64,000 nt of DNA. Source: Polyangia bacterium. Its GTDB lineage: Bacteria > Myxococcota_A > Polyangia > Nannocystales > Nannocystaceae. Shown piece after piece: positions 9,332 to 15,919 of this stretch. The stretch lies in the NCBI GenBank assembly GCA_030429545.1, contig JAUIFF010000001.1, positions 1,275,599-1,339,598 of the forward strand, written 5' to 3'. Positions within the stretch are counted from its first letter, which is position 1, and every line of letters starts with the position of its first letter. The position numbers and the translations under genes were made by a program. Under the pieces are notes generated by a model. The model saw only the letters and a list, made by a program, of their open reading frames with translations. It was not told the origin of the DNA and made no database searches.

Positions 9332-10054
9332 ATGCGAGCCGTGTCCGAATCCCGTCGCCCATCTATTCCGCTCGAACGTATGGAAACCGCTGATGTCTTG
9401 ACCTGTGTCGAGCCGTTTGTCGCCGCGCGTCCATCTGAAATCGAAGTTTTGGCTCGCTCCGCCGTGCGGCAGCGGAAGTCCTCGGGCACGGTGCTCCTCA
9501 ACGAAGGTCACGCCTCGGACGGTCTTTATGTCGTGCTCCGCGGTCGGGTCAACCTCGTGCGCGTTGCAGACGGTGGCCGCGACATCATCCTGTCGGTGCT
9601 CGGACCAGGCGATGTGTTTGGCGAGAACTGTGCGTTTGGAGCAACCCGCGTCTCGACCACAGCGGTCGCTCCGGTCCAAGTTGAGTTTTTGCGGATTCCG
9701 CCCGACGTGCTGATGGAGCACCTGCGGCGTGAGCCCGAAACCATGATGCGATTGATGCGTCTACAACATGCCAAGCTTTGCGACGTTGAAGCTGTCGCCA
9801 GTGGTCTTGCCCTGTGTGATGTCGAAGAGCGACTGCGCCGCACGCTGCGTCGCCTCGCCCGTCGTCAGGGTCGCCAGATCGATGCCAGCAACAACTGGAT
9901 CCTCGCACCCGTACCAACCCAATCCGAACTCGCCCGCATGGTCGGTTCTTGCCGAGAGACGGTCTCCCGTACCCTCAGCGCCATGGCCCGCAACGGTTTG
10001 GTGAGCTCGAGCGGACGCCGGATGATCCTCAGCGAGACCATCATCAACGGCTGA
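9332..10054 (+). CDS. Crp/Fnr-family transcriptional regulator
   Basis: 240 residues. Residues about 35-130 form a cyclic-nucleotide-binding fold (EGHASDGLYVVLRGRVNLVR, then LGPGDVFGENCAFG), and the C-terminus is a Crp-type helix-turn-helix (PTQSELARMVGSCRETVSRT, then LSAMARNGLV). The N-terminus has no Fnr-type Cys cluster; the Arg-Ser cAMP pair of Crp is not evident in GENCAFG, so the ligand is unknown. It is monocistronic, with an AT-rich region upstream and a hairpin terminator about 85 bp downstream. ATG 9332 is the most upstream start; ATG 9380 is an alternative. Confidence 0.92.
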   Translation: MRAVSESRRPSIPLERMETADVLTCVEPFVAARPSEIEVLARSAVRQRKSSGTVLLNEGHASDGLYVVLRGRVNLVRVADGGRDIILSVLGPGDVFGENCAFGATRVSTTAVAPVQVEFLRIPPDVLMEHLRREPETMMRLMRLQHAKLCDVEAVASGLALCDVEERLRRTLRRLARRQGRQIDASNNWILAPVPTQSELARMVGSCRETVSRTLSAMARNGLVSSSGRRMILSETIING

Positions 10055-10139
10055 GCAAAGTTTTACCTGGCCCGTTCTCCTTATTGCTATCAACGGGCAC
10101 ACCTATCGATCTAGAGTCGTTTCACGAGCCGTTTCATCG

Positions 10140-10160
10140 AGCCCCGGATCCCCGGGGCTT
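10140..10160 (+). terminator. Intrinsic terminator-like hairpin after the regulator gene
   Basis: AGCCCCGG (10140-10147) pairs with CCGGGGCT (10152-10159), loop ATCC, followed by TTCGTCATTTTC. Located between the Crp/Fnr gene and alr. Confidence 0.6.
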
Positions 10161-10278
10161 CGTCATTTTCGGGTTTAGAATTTTCTGCTTCAAAGCGCAG
10201 CTCGTGACAGAGCCGGTGGACGACCGCTTGTAGATAGTCCTAGTAGAGTCGCCGATAGCCGGCGATTTCGTTGCCTCA

Positions 10279-11493
10279 ATGCGTCGCGTGTTATCGTCGC
10301 GCCGGATGGTGGAACCTGCCAACGACCGCAGAACGCACACCCGACGGGTGGGGGAACGTCGGCGTGCTCAATCGGGCCAACTGCGTCCGACCTACGCCGC
10401 AATTGACCACCAAGCACTTGCCAATAACCTGCGGGCCATCGCCAAGCACGTGGGTTCAAACACCCGTGTGCTCGCTGTCGTCAAGGCCAATGGTTACGGC
10501 CACGGTGCTGTCGAGGTCGCCAGGACCTTTGTCGATGCCGGGGCCTGGGGGTTGGCGGTCAGCCTGGTCGAAGAGGGCGTCGAGCTGCGCGAGGCTGGTG
10601 TACATACACCCATCCTGGTGTTGGGGGGACTCCCGCCCGGAGCCGAAGATGTCGTGGTGCACCGCGGCCTCACCCCAGTGGTATGGACGCGTGAGCACCT
10701 CAAATTGCTGTCCGCCGCGGTCTTTAGGGCCGGGGCCCCACGGCTTCCCATCCACATCATGATCGACACCGGGATGTCGCGGGTGGGGGTGTTGCCGACC
10801 AAAGTGGCCGAGCTCGCGGATTGGCTCGGTCGTCACGAAGCCCGGGGGGTGCACCTCGAAGGTGTGATGACCCATTTCGCCTGTGCCGACGAAGTGGACG
10901 ACAGTGTCAGCCCAGGGCAGTTGCAGCTGTTCAACGATGTTTTGGATACACTTGCAGCCCGCGGCTTCCAGCCCCAGCTGCGGCACGCGTGCAACAGCGC
11001 GGGCACGGTCCGTCTTCCCGGGGCGCACTTCGACATGGTTCGCCCGGGACTGATGTTGTACGGGACAGCCGCGCGGCGTGAGCTGTTGTTGCCGGGGATC
11101 CATCCGGCAATGGGTGTACATTCAAGGGTCCTCAGCGTACGGGAAGTGCCCGCCGGGACCAAGGTCTCATACGGGCATCGCACAACCCTCACTCGGCCTT
11201 CGCGGATCGGCGTGGTGCCGGTGGGCTATGCCGATGGCTACCCGCGGCGGATGAGCACGCAGGCCCATGTGTTGGTCCGTGGCCACCGCTGCAAGGTTCT
11301 CGGCAACATCACCATGGACATGACGATGATCGACCTCACCGATCTTCCGGGAGCACGCGAGGGGGAGCGCGTAACCCTGATGGGCAGCCAGGGCCGGCAA
11401 CGTCTCGAAGCCATCGACCTCGCCAACTGGGCCGGCGTGATTCCCTACGAAATCCTCTGCGGTATTTCCAAACGCGTGCCCCGACGGCATTGA
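10279..11493 (+). CDS. alr: Alanine racemase
   Basis: Fold-type III PLP enzyme interconverting L- and D-alanine for peptidoglycan. The PLP lysine motif AVVKANGYGHG is at about residues 70-80, DTGMSRVG and MTHFACAD in the barrel, HACNSAG, RPGLMLYG, and the catalytic Tyr region VSYGHRTTLT followed by PVGYADGYPRR. 404 residues from ATG 10279; the first about 37 residues are Arg-rich and not part of the usual family start, so ATG 10306 or a later start is possible. The last seven codons belong to the first unit of an 80-bp tandem repeat that continues past the stop. Confidence 0.95.
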   Translation: MRRVLSSRRMVEPANDRRTHTRRVGERRRAQSGQLRPTYAAIDHQALANNLRAIAKHVGSNTRVLAVVKANGYGHGAVEVARTFVDAGAWGLAVSLVEEGVELREAGVHTPILVLGGLPPGAEDVVVHRGLTPVVWTREHLKLLSAAVFRAGAPRLPIHIMIDTGMSRVGVLPTKVAELADWLGRHEARGVHLEGVMTHFACADEVDDSVSPGQLQLFNDVLDTLAARGFQPQLRHACNSAGTVRLPGAHFDMVRPGLMLYGTAARRELLLPGIHPAMGVHSRVLSVREVPAGTKVSYGHRTTLTRPSRIGVVPVGYADGYPRRMSTQAHVLVRGHRCKVLGNITMDMTMIDLTDLPGAREGERVTLMGSQGRQRLEAIDLANWAGVIPYEILCGISKRVPRRH

Positions 11494-11690
11494 GTGCGGT
11501 TGTCGGTGCCTAGGAATTATGTGCATACAACTAGATCTGCGCCCCGACGGCACTGAGCGCGCCGAATAACGGCCGTTGGTTCAGCGTGCCTTGGGATTAT
11601 GTGCATACAACTAGATCTGCGCCCCGACGGCACTGAGCGCGCCGGATAACGACCGTTGGCTCAGCGTGCCCGGGATTTATGTACTTGCAA
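11478..11690. repeat. Tandem repeat with 80-bp period, each unit ending in the decamer
   Basis: Three units: 11478-11540 (about 17 bp shorter), 11541-11620 and 11621-11690. Units share GCCCCGACGGCA-TGAG at the start, GTGCC in the middle and TTATGT at the end. The ends carry TGTGCATACA (11520), TGTGCATACA (11600) and TGTACTTGCA (11680), spaced exactly 80 bp. The first unit encodes the end of alr, so the array looks like a duplication of the alr 3' end. It fills the gap to the convergent amine oxidase gene. Confidence 0.9.
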
Positions 11691-11698
11691 ATAAAGTG

Positions 11699-13168
11699 CT
11701 ACTCGGCGCTCGCGCTGCGCGTGGCAATGTCTTGGTTGATTTCGTCGGCCACGCGAATCCCCGAGTCGAGTGCTCCCTGCATCCAGCCGATCCACACCGA
11801 GGTGTGCTCGCCGGCAAAGTGGACCCGCCCCTCTGGTCGGGCGACGATCGGTGCAAGCTTGGCCGTCATCCCGGGGCGCATCGCCGCCCAGGCACCGCGG
11901 GCGTAGGGATTTTCTTGCCAGGCGTATTGGTAGGTTGCCTCAGCGTGGTTGTTGATATCGGGGAAGAACGCACTCATCTCGTTGAGCGCAACGGAGCCCC
12001 GCATGTCCTCCGGGTGCATCGCCATGTTCAACGCGTTTTGATCTTGCATATAGGCCATCAGCAGGCCGCGCTCACCAGCCTGGACCGAGCTGACATCCCA
12101 CAGGGTTTCGACACCGGTGTCGGTTTTGGCAACCTTGAGCCCGCCGATGCCCTCGGCCTGCCAAAACTTGGTGGCGGTTTGAACCCACACACGGGTCACG
12201 GGGCTCATTTTGAGTTCTTCGATCACTTCCATCTTGTCGTCGGCAAACGGTGGGACGATGTCGATTTCGTTGACAATCGGAAACGGGATGGCGAGTACGA
12301 GGTAATCGCCATCGACCTCTCGCTCCTCGCCGTTTTGGACAAACGTCACAGTTACGCCGAGTCCGTCGTGGTCGATCCGAACCGCCTCGGCCCCGTATTC
12401 GATGGCACCGCCCAAGCTATTGGCAAACGCCCGGGGCAGGGCATCATTGCCACCGACAATCGCGTAGGTCGTGCCCCAGTCCTGGTCGACAACTTCGGCG
12501 GCCATCCACGCAAGCGCAGCATAGCTGTCGACTTCGGTCCCGTTGTCGGTTTTGTAAAGCCGCAAAAAGTCATCGCTGGCGCCCTTGGAGGCGAGGTACT
12601 CGGCCATGGTCATGTCGTCGTACTTGAGTGCACTCGAGGGGGGCCAGTTGCCCGCCAGCGGATCGCCGATGTCGGGGAAATAGGCGGCGATGTAGTCGCT
12701 CCACATGCCCAGCCCCTTTTCTTGCTCAGCCTCGGTGAGCTCGAGTGGCCAGGGAGAATCTTGCGTATGCATAAACCTCTGGCCCTTGAGGAAGTACACC
12801 GGGTCGCCCGAGCCAAACTCGATGATCGGCAGGTCAAACTCCTCGATATAACGCAGCACGTGGAAGTGGACATCGGCCACCCGGACCGCGCCTAGCTCGG
12901 CATAGAGGTCACCGTCGAACGGGTCTCGCACGGTGTGAACACGGCCGCCCGCGCGCTCCTGGGCCTCCAACACAACGACTCGATGGCCCGCTTTTTCAAG
13001 TTCATAGGCCGCACTTAGGCCGGCCAGTCCTGCGCCAATAATGATGATCTTTTTGGTCTCGTCGGTCGGGGTTGCGATACACCCGGTCACGCCCGTCGCA
13101 GTCCCGGCCATCAACATTTTGACAAAGTTGCGCCGGCCGAGCGCGAGGCGAAATGCTTGCTTATCCAT
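11699..13168 (-). CDS. Tat-exported flavin amine oxidase
   Basis: 489 residues of the FAD-dependent monoamine/L-amino-acid oxidase family. A twin-arginine signal (GRRNFVKML) is followed by a hydrophobic stretch and VTGC, which could also be a lipobox. The FAD-binding Rossmann motif IIIIGAGLAGLSAAYELE and VVVLEAQERAGGRV lie at about residues 41-80; the C-terminal FAD motif is VHFAGEHTSVWIGWMQGALDSG split over residues about 445-465. It probably oxidises an amine or amino acid in the periplasm, releasing ammonia and peroxide; the substrate cannot be told. Convergent with alr and divergent from the phosphatase gene. Confidence 0.9.
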   Translation of the reverse strand: MDKQAFRLALGRRNFVKMLMAGTATGVTGCIATPTDETKKIIIIGAGLAGLSAAYELEKAGHRVVVLEAQERAGGRVHTVRDPFDGDLYAELGAVRVADVHFHVLRYIEEFDLPIIEFGSGDPVYFLKGQRFMHTQDSPWPLELTEAEQEKGLGMWSDYIAAYFPDIGDPLAGNWPPSSALKYDDMTMAEYLASKGASDDFLRLYKTDNGTEVDSYAALAWMAAEVVDQDWGTTYAIVGGNDALPRAFANSLGGAIEYGAEAVRIDHDGLGVTVTFVQNGEEREVDGDYLVLAIPFPIVNEIDIVPPFADDKMEVIEELKMSPVTRVWVQTATKFWQAEGIGGLKVAKTDTGVETLWDVSSVQAGERGLLMAYMQDQNALNMAMHPEDMRGSVALNEMSAFFPDINNHAEATYQYAWQENPYARGAWAAMRPGMTAKLAPIVARPEGRVHFAGEHTSVWIGWMQGALDSGIRVADEINQDIATRSASAE

Positions 13169-13234
13169 GCAGCCACATCTAGCACGGAGGTATTAGCCGC
13201 GCGACTGTTTTCCCGATGTAGGTACAAGTGCTGT

Positions 13235-13654
13235 ATGTTGCGAGAAGCCCCGAGTTCCCAGCAGAACCTGCGTGTGTCGCAGCCCGTTGCCGTGGCACAA
13301 TGTGGCGTGCGAGTCCTGTTTGTCTGTAGCCGGAATCGTCAGCGCAGCCTGACTGCACAGCGAGTGTTCGGCCGGATCGAGGGTTTACAGGTGCAGTCTG
13401 CCGGGACCGAACCATCGGCGAGGATCCGTGTAACTGCACGTCAGTTGCGCTGGGCCGACGTCGTGTTTGTGATGGAACGACGCCACCTCACCCGCCTGCG
13501 CCAACGCTTCCGTGTGGAGGTGCAAAATCTCCTCGATGACGGCGCACTCGAGGTTCTCGATATCCCCGACATCTACCCATTTATGGATGAGGAGCTGGTG
13601 TTGACCCTCGAGCAACTTGTGAAGCCCCTGCTCGACCAGTGGGAGAGCCCGTAA
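13235..13654 (+). CDS. Low-molecular-weight tyrosine phosphatase-like protein
   Basis: About 139 residues from ATG 13235 (an earlier in-frame start at 13157 would overlap the divergent gene). The phosphatase P-loop is VLFVCSRNRQRS, a CX5R motif with Asn as in LMW-PTPs, followed by SAGT and a WADVVFVMERRHLTRL helix. Near the C-terminus DIPDIYPFMDEELV matches the short bacterial predicted protein tyrosine phosphatase family, with acidic residues in the general-acid region. Likely removes phosphate from Tyr or Ser/Thr in cytoplasmic proteins. The decamer TGTAGGTACA (13217-13226) lies just upstream of the start. Confidence 0.8.
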   Translation: MLREAPSSQQNLRVSQPVAVAQCGVRVLFVCSRNRQRSLTAQRVFGRIEGLQVQSAGTEPSARIRVTARQLRWADVVFVMERRHLTRLRQRFRVEVQNLLDDGALEVLDIPDIYPFMDEELVLTLEQLVKPLLDQWESP

Positions 13655-13779
13655 CGACGTTGCAATTTCGAGCATGGAAACAATTCACAACAAAACGCTG
13701 TGATCCGAGCCGCAAGCACGGCAACTCCCAGGTGTACGGCGCTCAAACGATGTTGATGAGCGCGACCCTTGGAGACTCG

Positions 13780-14370
13780 ATGTCACGCAACCTCAGCTAC
13801 AGTGCGCTACTGCAATCCCCAGGTGACCTACAGTCATTTTCGGACCAGTTCTCCGCGGTCGGCGGTGTTCGAGTCGAGCAGGCCTATCTCGAGCAGGCCC
13901 AGGTACGCGGATTTTTCAACAGTGAGGGACAGCTCGTCGGCGGCTTCTCGCTCAACCTGATCCCCCCGTTTCGCTATCTCGATCGGATCCCCAACGTTCC
14001 CACGCCAGCGCTGAGCCGGTGCGCAGAAGTTGGCTTTGCCTGGTTTGCGCCGGAGCTCGATCAACGGGAGCGATTTTTTATCTACGCCTCGGTGATTCGT
14101 GATTTCGTGCGTAGCGGCCGGCGCTATATGGTGGCCGGTTCGGTCGTCGGCCAGTTGGTGTCAGCCCAGCGCTGGGCCCTGCCGTACTCGATCTACGACG
14201 GTCCGGTGGAGGTCGCAGGCGACACTGTGCAGCTGTCGGTCTACTACGGCACGCTGGCGACCATCGTCCGCGGCTACGTTGGCCATCTCTTCACCCGCAA
14301 GCCGCGGCAGCTACTTCGTCGTGTTCGCGCAGCCTTCACCTCCGGCAACCAGGTGGGGGTCGCGGTATGA
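13780..14370 (+). CDS. Hypothetical protein, possibly acyltransferase-like
   Basis: ATG 13780 is preferred because TTGGAG ends 5 bases before it; the frame is open to 13639. The 196 residues (MSRNLSYSALLQSPGDL) contain RVEQAYLEQAQVRGFF, NSEGQLVGGFSLN and a long C-terminal segment ending in basic residues. The first part is reminiscent of a GNAT-like beta-sheet (a protein that displays a residue GFSLN strand), but no acetyl-CoA motif is clear. The next reading frame (ATG 14367) overlaps its stop by 4 bases and encodes a broken desaturase, suggesting the two once formed an operon. Confidence 0.6.
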   Translation: MSRNLSYSALLQSPGDLQSFSDQFSAVGGVRVEQAYLEQAQVRGFFNSEGQLVGGFSLNLIPPFRYLDRIPNVPTPALSRCAEVGFAWFAPELDQRERFFIYASVIRDFVRSGRRYMVAGSVVGQLVSAQRWALPYSIYDGPVEVAGDTVQLSVYYGTLATIVRGYVGHLFTRKPRQLLRRVRAAFTSGNQVGVAV

Positions 14371-14585
14371 AAGTCCCCAACGAGACTCGCCTCGACCCGG
14401 GCGAGGTACGCCAGTTGTCACAGGTTCAAAGTTGGCGTGGGGCGTTGGTGAGCGCCAGCGCTTGGGCCTTGATTTTCGGTGCAGCTACACTTTGTTGGTA
14501 CGACTAGCACCCGGCATACCTTGTGACGGTTGCGTTTATTGGTGCACGGCAGCATGACCTTTTAATCCTGGCCCGCGAAGCAGTC
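14367..14585 (+). pseudogene. Remnant of a fatty-acid-desaturase-like gene, N-terminal part, with in-frame stop
   Basis: ATG 14367 overlaps the previous stop (ATGA). The frame reads a plausible desaturase N-terminus: SWRGALVSASAWALIF, then a TAG at 14505-14507, and without a frame change HPAYLVTVAFIGARQHDLL, ILAREAVHF. In fatty acid desaturases this region ends in the first His box (HD/E-x-x-H); here the first His is Arg (REAVH). Similarity stops at about 14585, so over two thirds of the gene is missing. The decamer TGCAGCTACA (14480) lies inside. I infer a decayed gene; the similarity is by eye. Confidence 0.6.
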
Positions 14586-14684
14586 CACTTTGCCGAGTCG
14601 GCGAAGTATCGAAATGACCCGCCTGCTGCCAACGACGTAGCCCACACGCAACCCCGCCATACCCCACGCCTTCAAACCTATGGG
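14586..14684 (-). pseudogene. Fragment of a PLP-dependent aminotransferase (HisC-like)
   Basis: The minus strand encodes IGLKAWGMAGLRVGYVVGS and RRVISILRRLGKV, which matches the PLP-lysine region of class I/II aminotransferases such as histidinol-phosphate aminotransferase (SKAWGLAGLRvGY). Nothing similar is visible on either side: a stop follows at 14562-14564, and upstream similarity ends at about 14684. It abuts the desaturase remnant in opposite orientation, so at least two genes were cut and joined here. Confidence 0.6.
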
Positions 14685-14891
14685 ACGCGTGCGCGAGCCT
14701 GGAGATGTACCCGACGGTTTGCGGAGCACCTGTCCGGGCGAGCGCCATGGTTTTGCCCGGCTGTGTCGGGCCATTGAACTCGCACTTGTGCCGGGAGGCC
14801 ACGGGCGATGCAGCGCTTACGCTAAAAAAAATATTTTCGGGAACCTCCTGTCGGCAGCGCCGTAAGACCTTCCAGACAGGAGAAGATGTCG
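14685..14891. other. Non-coding stretch after the gene remnants
   Basis: About 200 bp with no supported gene. It probably carries the promoter of the following lipoprotein gene: AT-rich CTAAAAAAAATATTTTCGG at 14821-14839 stands out from the GC-rich surroundings. Confidence 0.4.
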
Positions 14892-15800
14892 ATGCCCCAT
14901 CACCAACCTAGCCGTTTCACTCGCGTTCCTAGCCCCGTTCCTAGCCTCATTTCTGGCCTTTTAATGGTTGCTGTCCTGGCATCGGCTTCGGGTTGCGACG
15001 GTGAGCTTCAAGACGCTGAGCTCGCGCAAACAGACTGCGAGGGCCTGCAAACCCCGGCTGCACCTACGAACATCGGTGTCGAGCACGAGCCTGCCAAGCC
15101 TGACCTACAAGGTCCTGATACGTCGGCGAGCTATGGCAACGGCGACGAGGTTGAGCCGCGTTATCGCGACCTCATTCGCCGGATTGTTCGCGCCCACATC
15201 AACGAGGTGCGCCACTGTTACAACGAGGGGCTATCACGCGACCCCTCACTCGCCGGAAAAGTCGTCGTCAACTTCACGATCGGTAGCGATGGCAACGTCG
15301 CCAAGTCGGTGGTCGCAAGCTCAACGTTGAGTGAGAACACCGTCGACTCGTGTATTTCTGAAGCTGTTTCCCGGTGGAAGTTTCCAAAAACCCGCAACGG
15401 CCAATCTCTCACTGTCAACTACCCGTTTGTGCTCGAGACTGGAGACGACACTCCGGCCCCAAAGGCCCTGCCAAAGGCGGAGTTCTCGGGGGATGAGCAA
15501 GCGCTTGGGGGGATGCAAAAGGACCTTATTCGTCGCATTGTCCGGGCCCACATCAACGAGGTTCGCCACTGCTATAACCAGGGGTTGAAAACCAACCCGG
15601 AACTCTCCGGACGGGTTGTCGTGGGTTTCAAGATCGCTGGCACGGGTGAGGTAGAGACCTCAGAGGTTCATGAATCGACGCTCGGGAATTCGGGTGTCGA
15701 TACCTGTATCGCCGGCGCGATCGAAACGTGGAAGTTTCCCAAGACCCGGGGTGGGGGCTCGATCGTCGTGAATTACCCGTTTATTCTCGAGCCTGGCTAG
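14892..15800 (+). CDS. Lipoprotein with two tandem AgmX/PglI C-terminal domains
   Basis: ATG 14892 lies 8 bases after AGGAGA and is preferred to ATG 14886. A lipoprotein signal ends in SASGC. Two homologous domains follow, at about residues 93-180 and 210-300: each begins DLIRRIVRAHINEVRHCYN, has G-VVV-F-I---G-V, a single conserved Cys, W-FPKTR and VNYPF-LE. This is the TonB-C-like domain found at the C-terminus of AgmX/PglI proteins of Myxococcus. A duplicated, stand-alone lipoprotein form suggests a periplasmic binding or structural role. Good intrinsic terminator 62 bp downstream. Confidence 0.85.
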   Translation: MPHHQPSRFTRVPSPVPSLISGLLMVAVLASASGCDGELQDAELAQTDCEGLQTPAAPTNIGVEHEPAKPDLQGPDTSASYGNGDEVEPRYRDLIRRIVRAHINEVRHCYNEGLSRDPSLAGKVVVNFTIGSDGNVAKSVVASSTLSENTVDSCISEAVSRWKFPKTRNGQSLTVNYPFVLETGDDTPAPKALPKAEFSGDEQALGGMQKDLIRRIVRAHINEVRHCYNQGLKTNPELSGRVVVGFKIAGTGEVETSEVHESTLGNSGVDTCIAGAIETWKFPKTRGGGSIVVNYPFILEPG

Positions 15801-15862
15801 TATGTGCTTTTACATCTAACTCGTGATGTCGCCGCGGCAGCGCGTACCACGGCTGATATCCG

Positions 15863-15889
15863 CCGTGACCCAATTGGGTCACGGTTTTT
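15863..15889 (+). terminator. Strong intrinsic terminator
   Basis: CCGTGACCC (15863-15871) pairs with GGGTCACGG (15876-15884), loop AATT, followed by TTTTTA. It ends the AgmX/PglI lipoprotein transcript. A weaker ATACATT/AATGTAT hairpin (15898-15917) lies on the side of the convergent kinase gene. Confidence 0.9.
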
Positions 15890-15919
15890 AGTTGTTGATA
15901 CATTCAATTAAATGTATGT

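Noticed and set aside
11666..12895. 409-residue plus-strand frame opposite the amine oxidase gene
   Set aside because: The minus-strand frame has clear FAD motifs and a Tat signal; the plus frame has none.
14523..14777. Plus-strand frame as an intact small gene
   Set aside because: It begins within the desaturase-like remnant, and its second half is antisense to the aminotransferase fragment; no complete domain.
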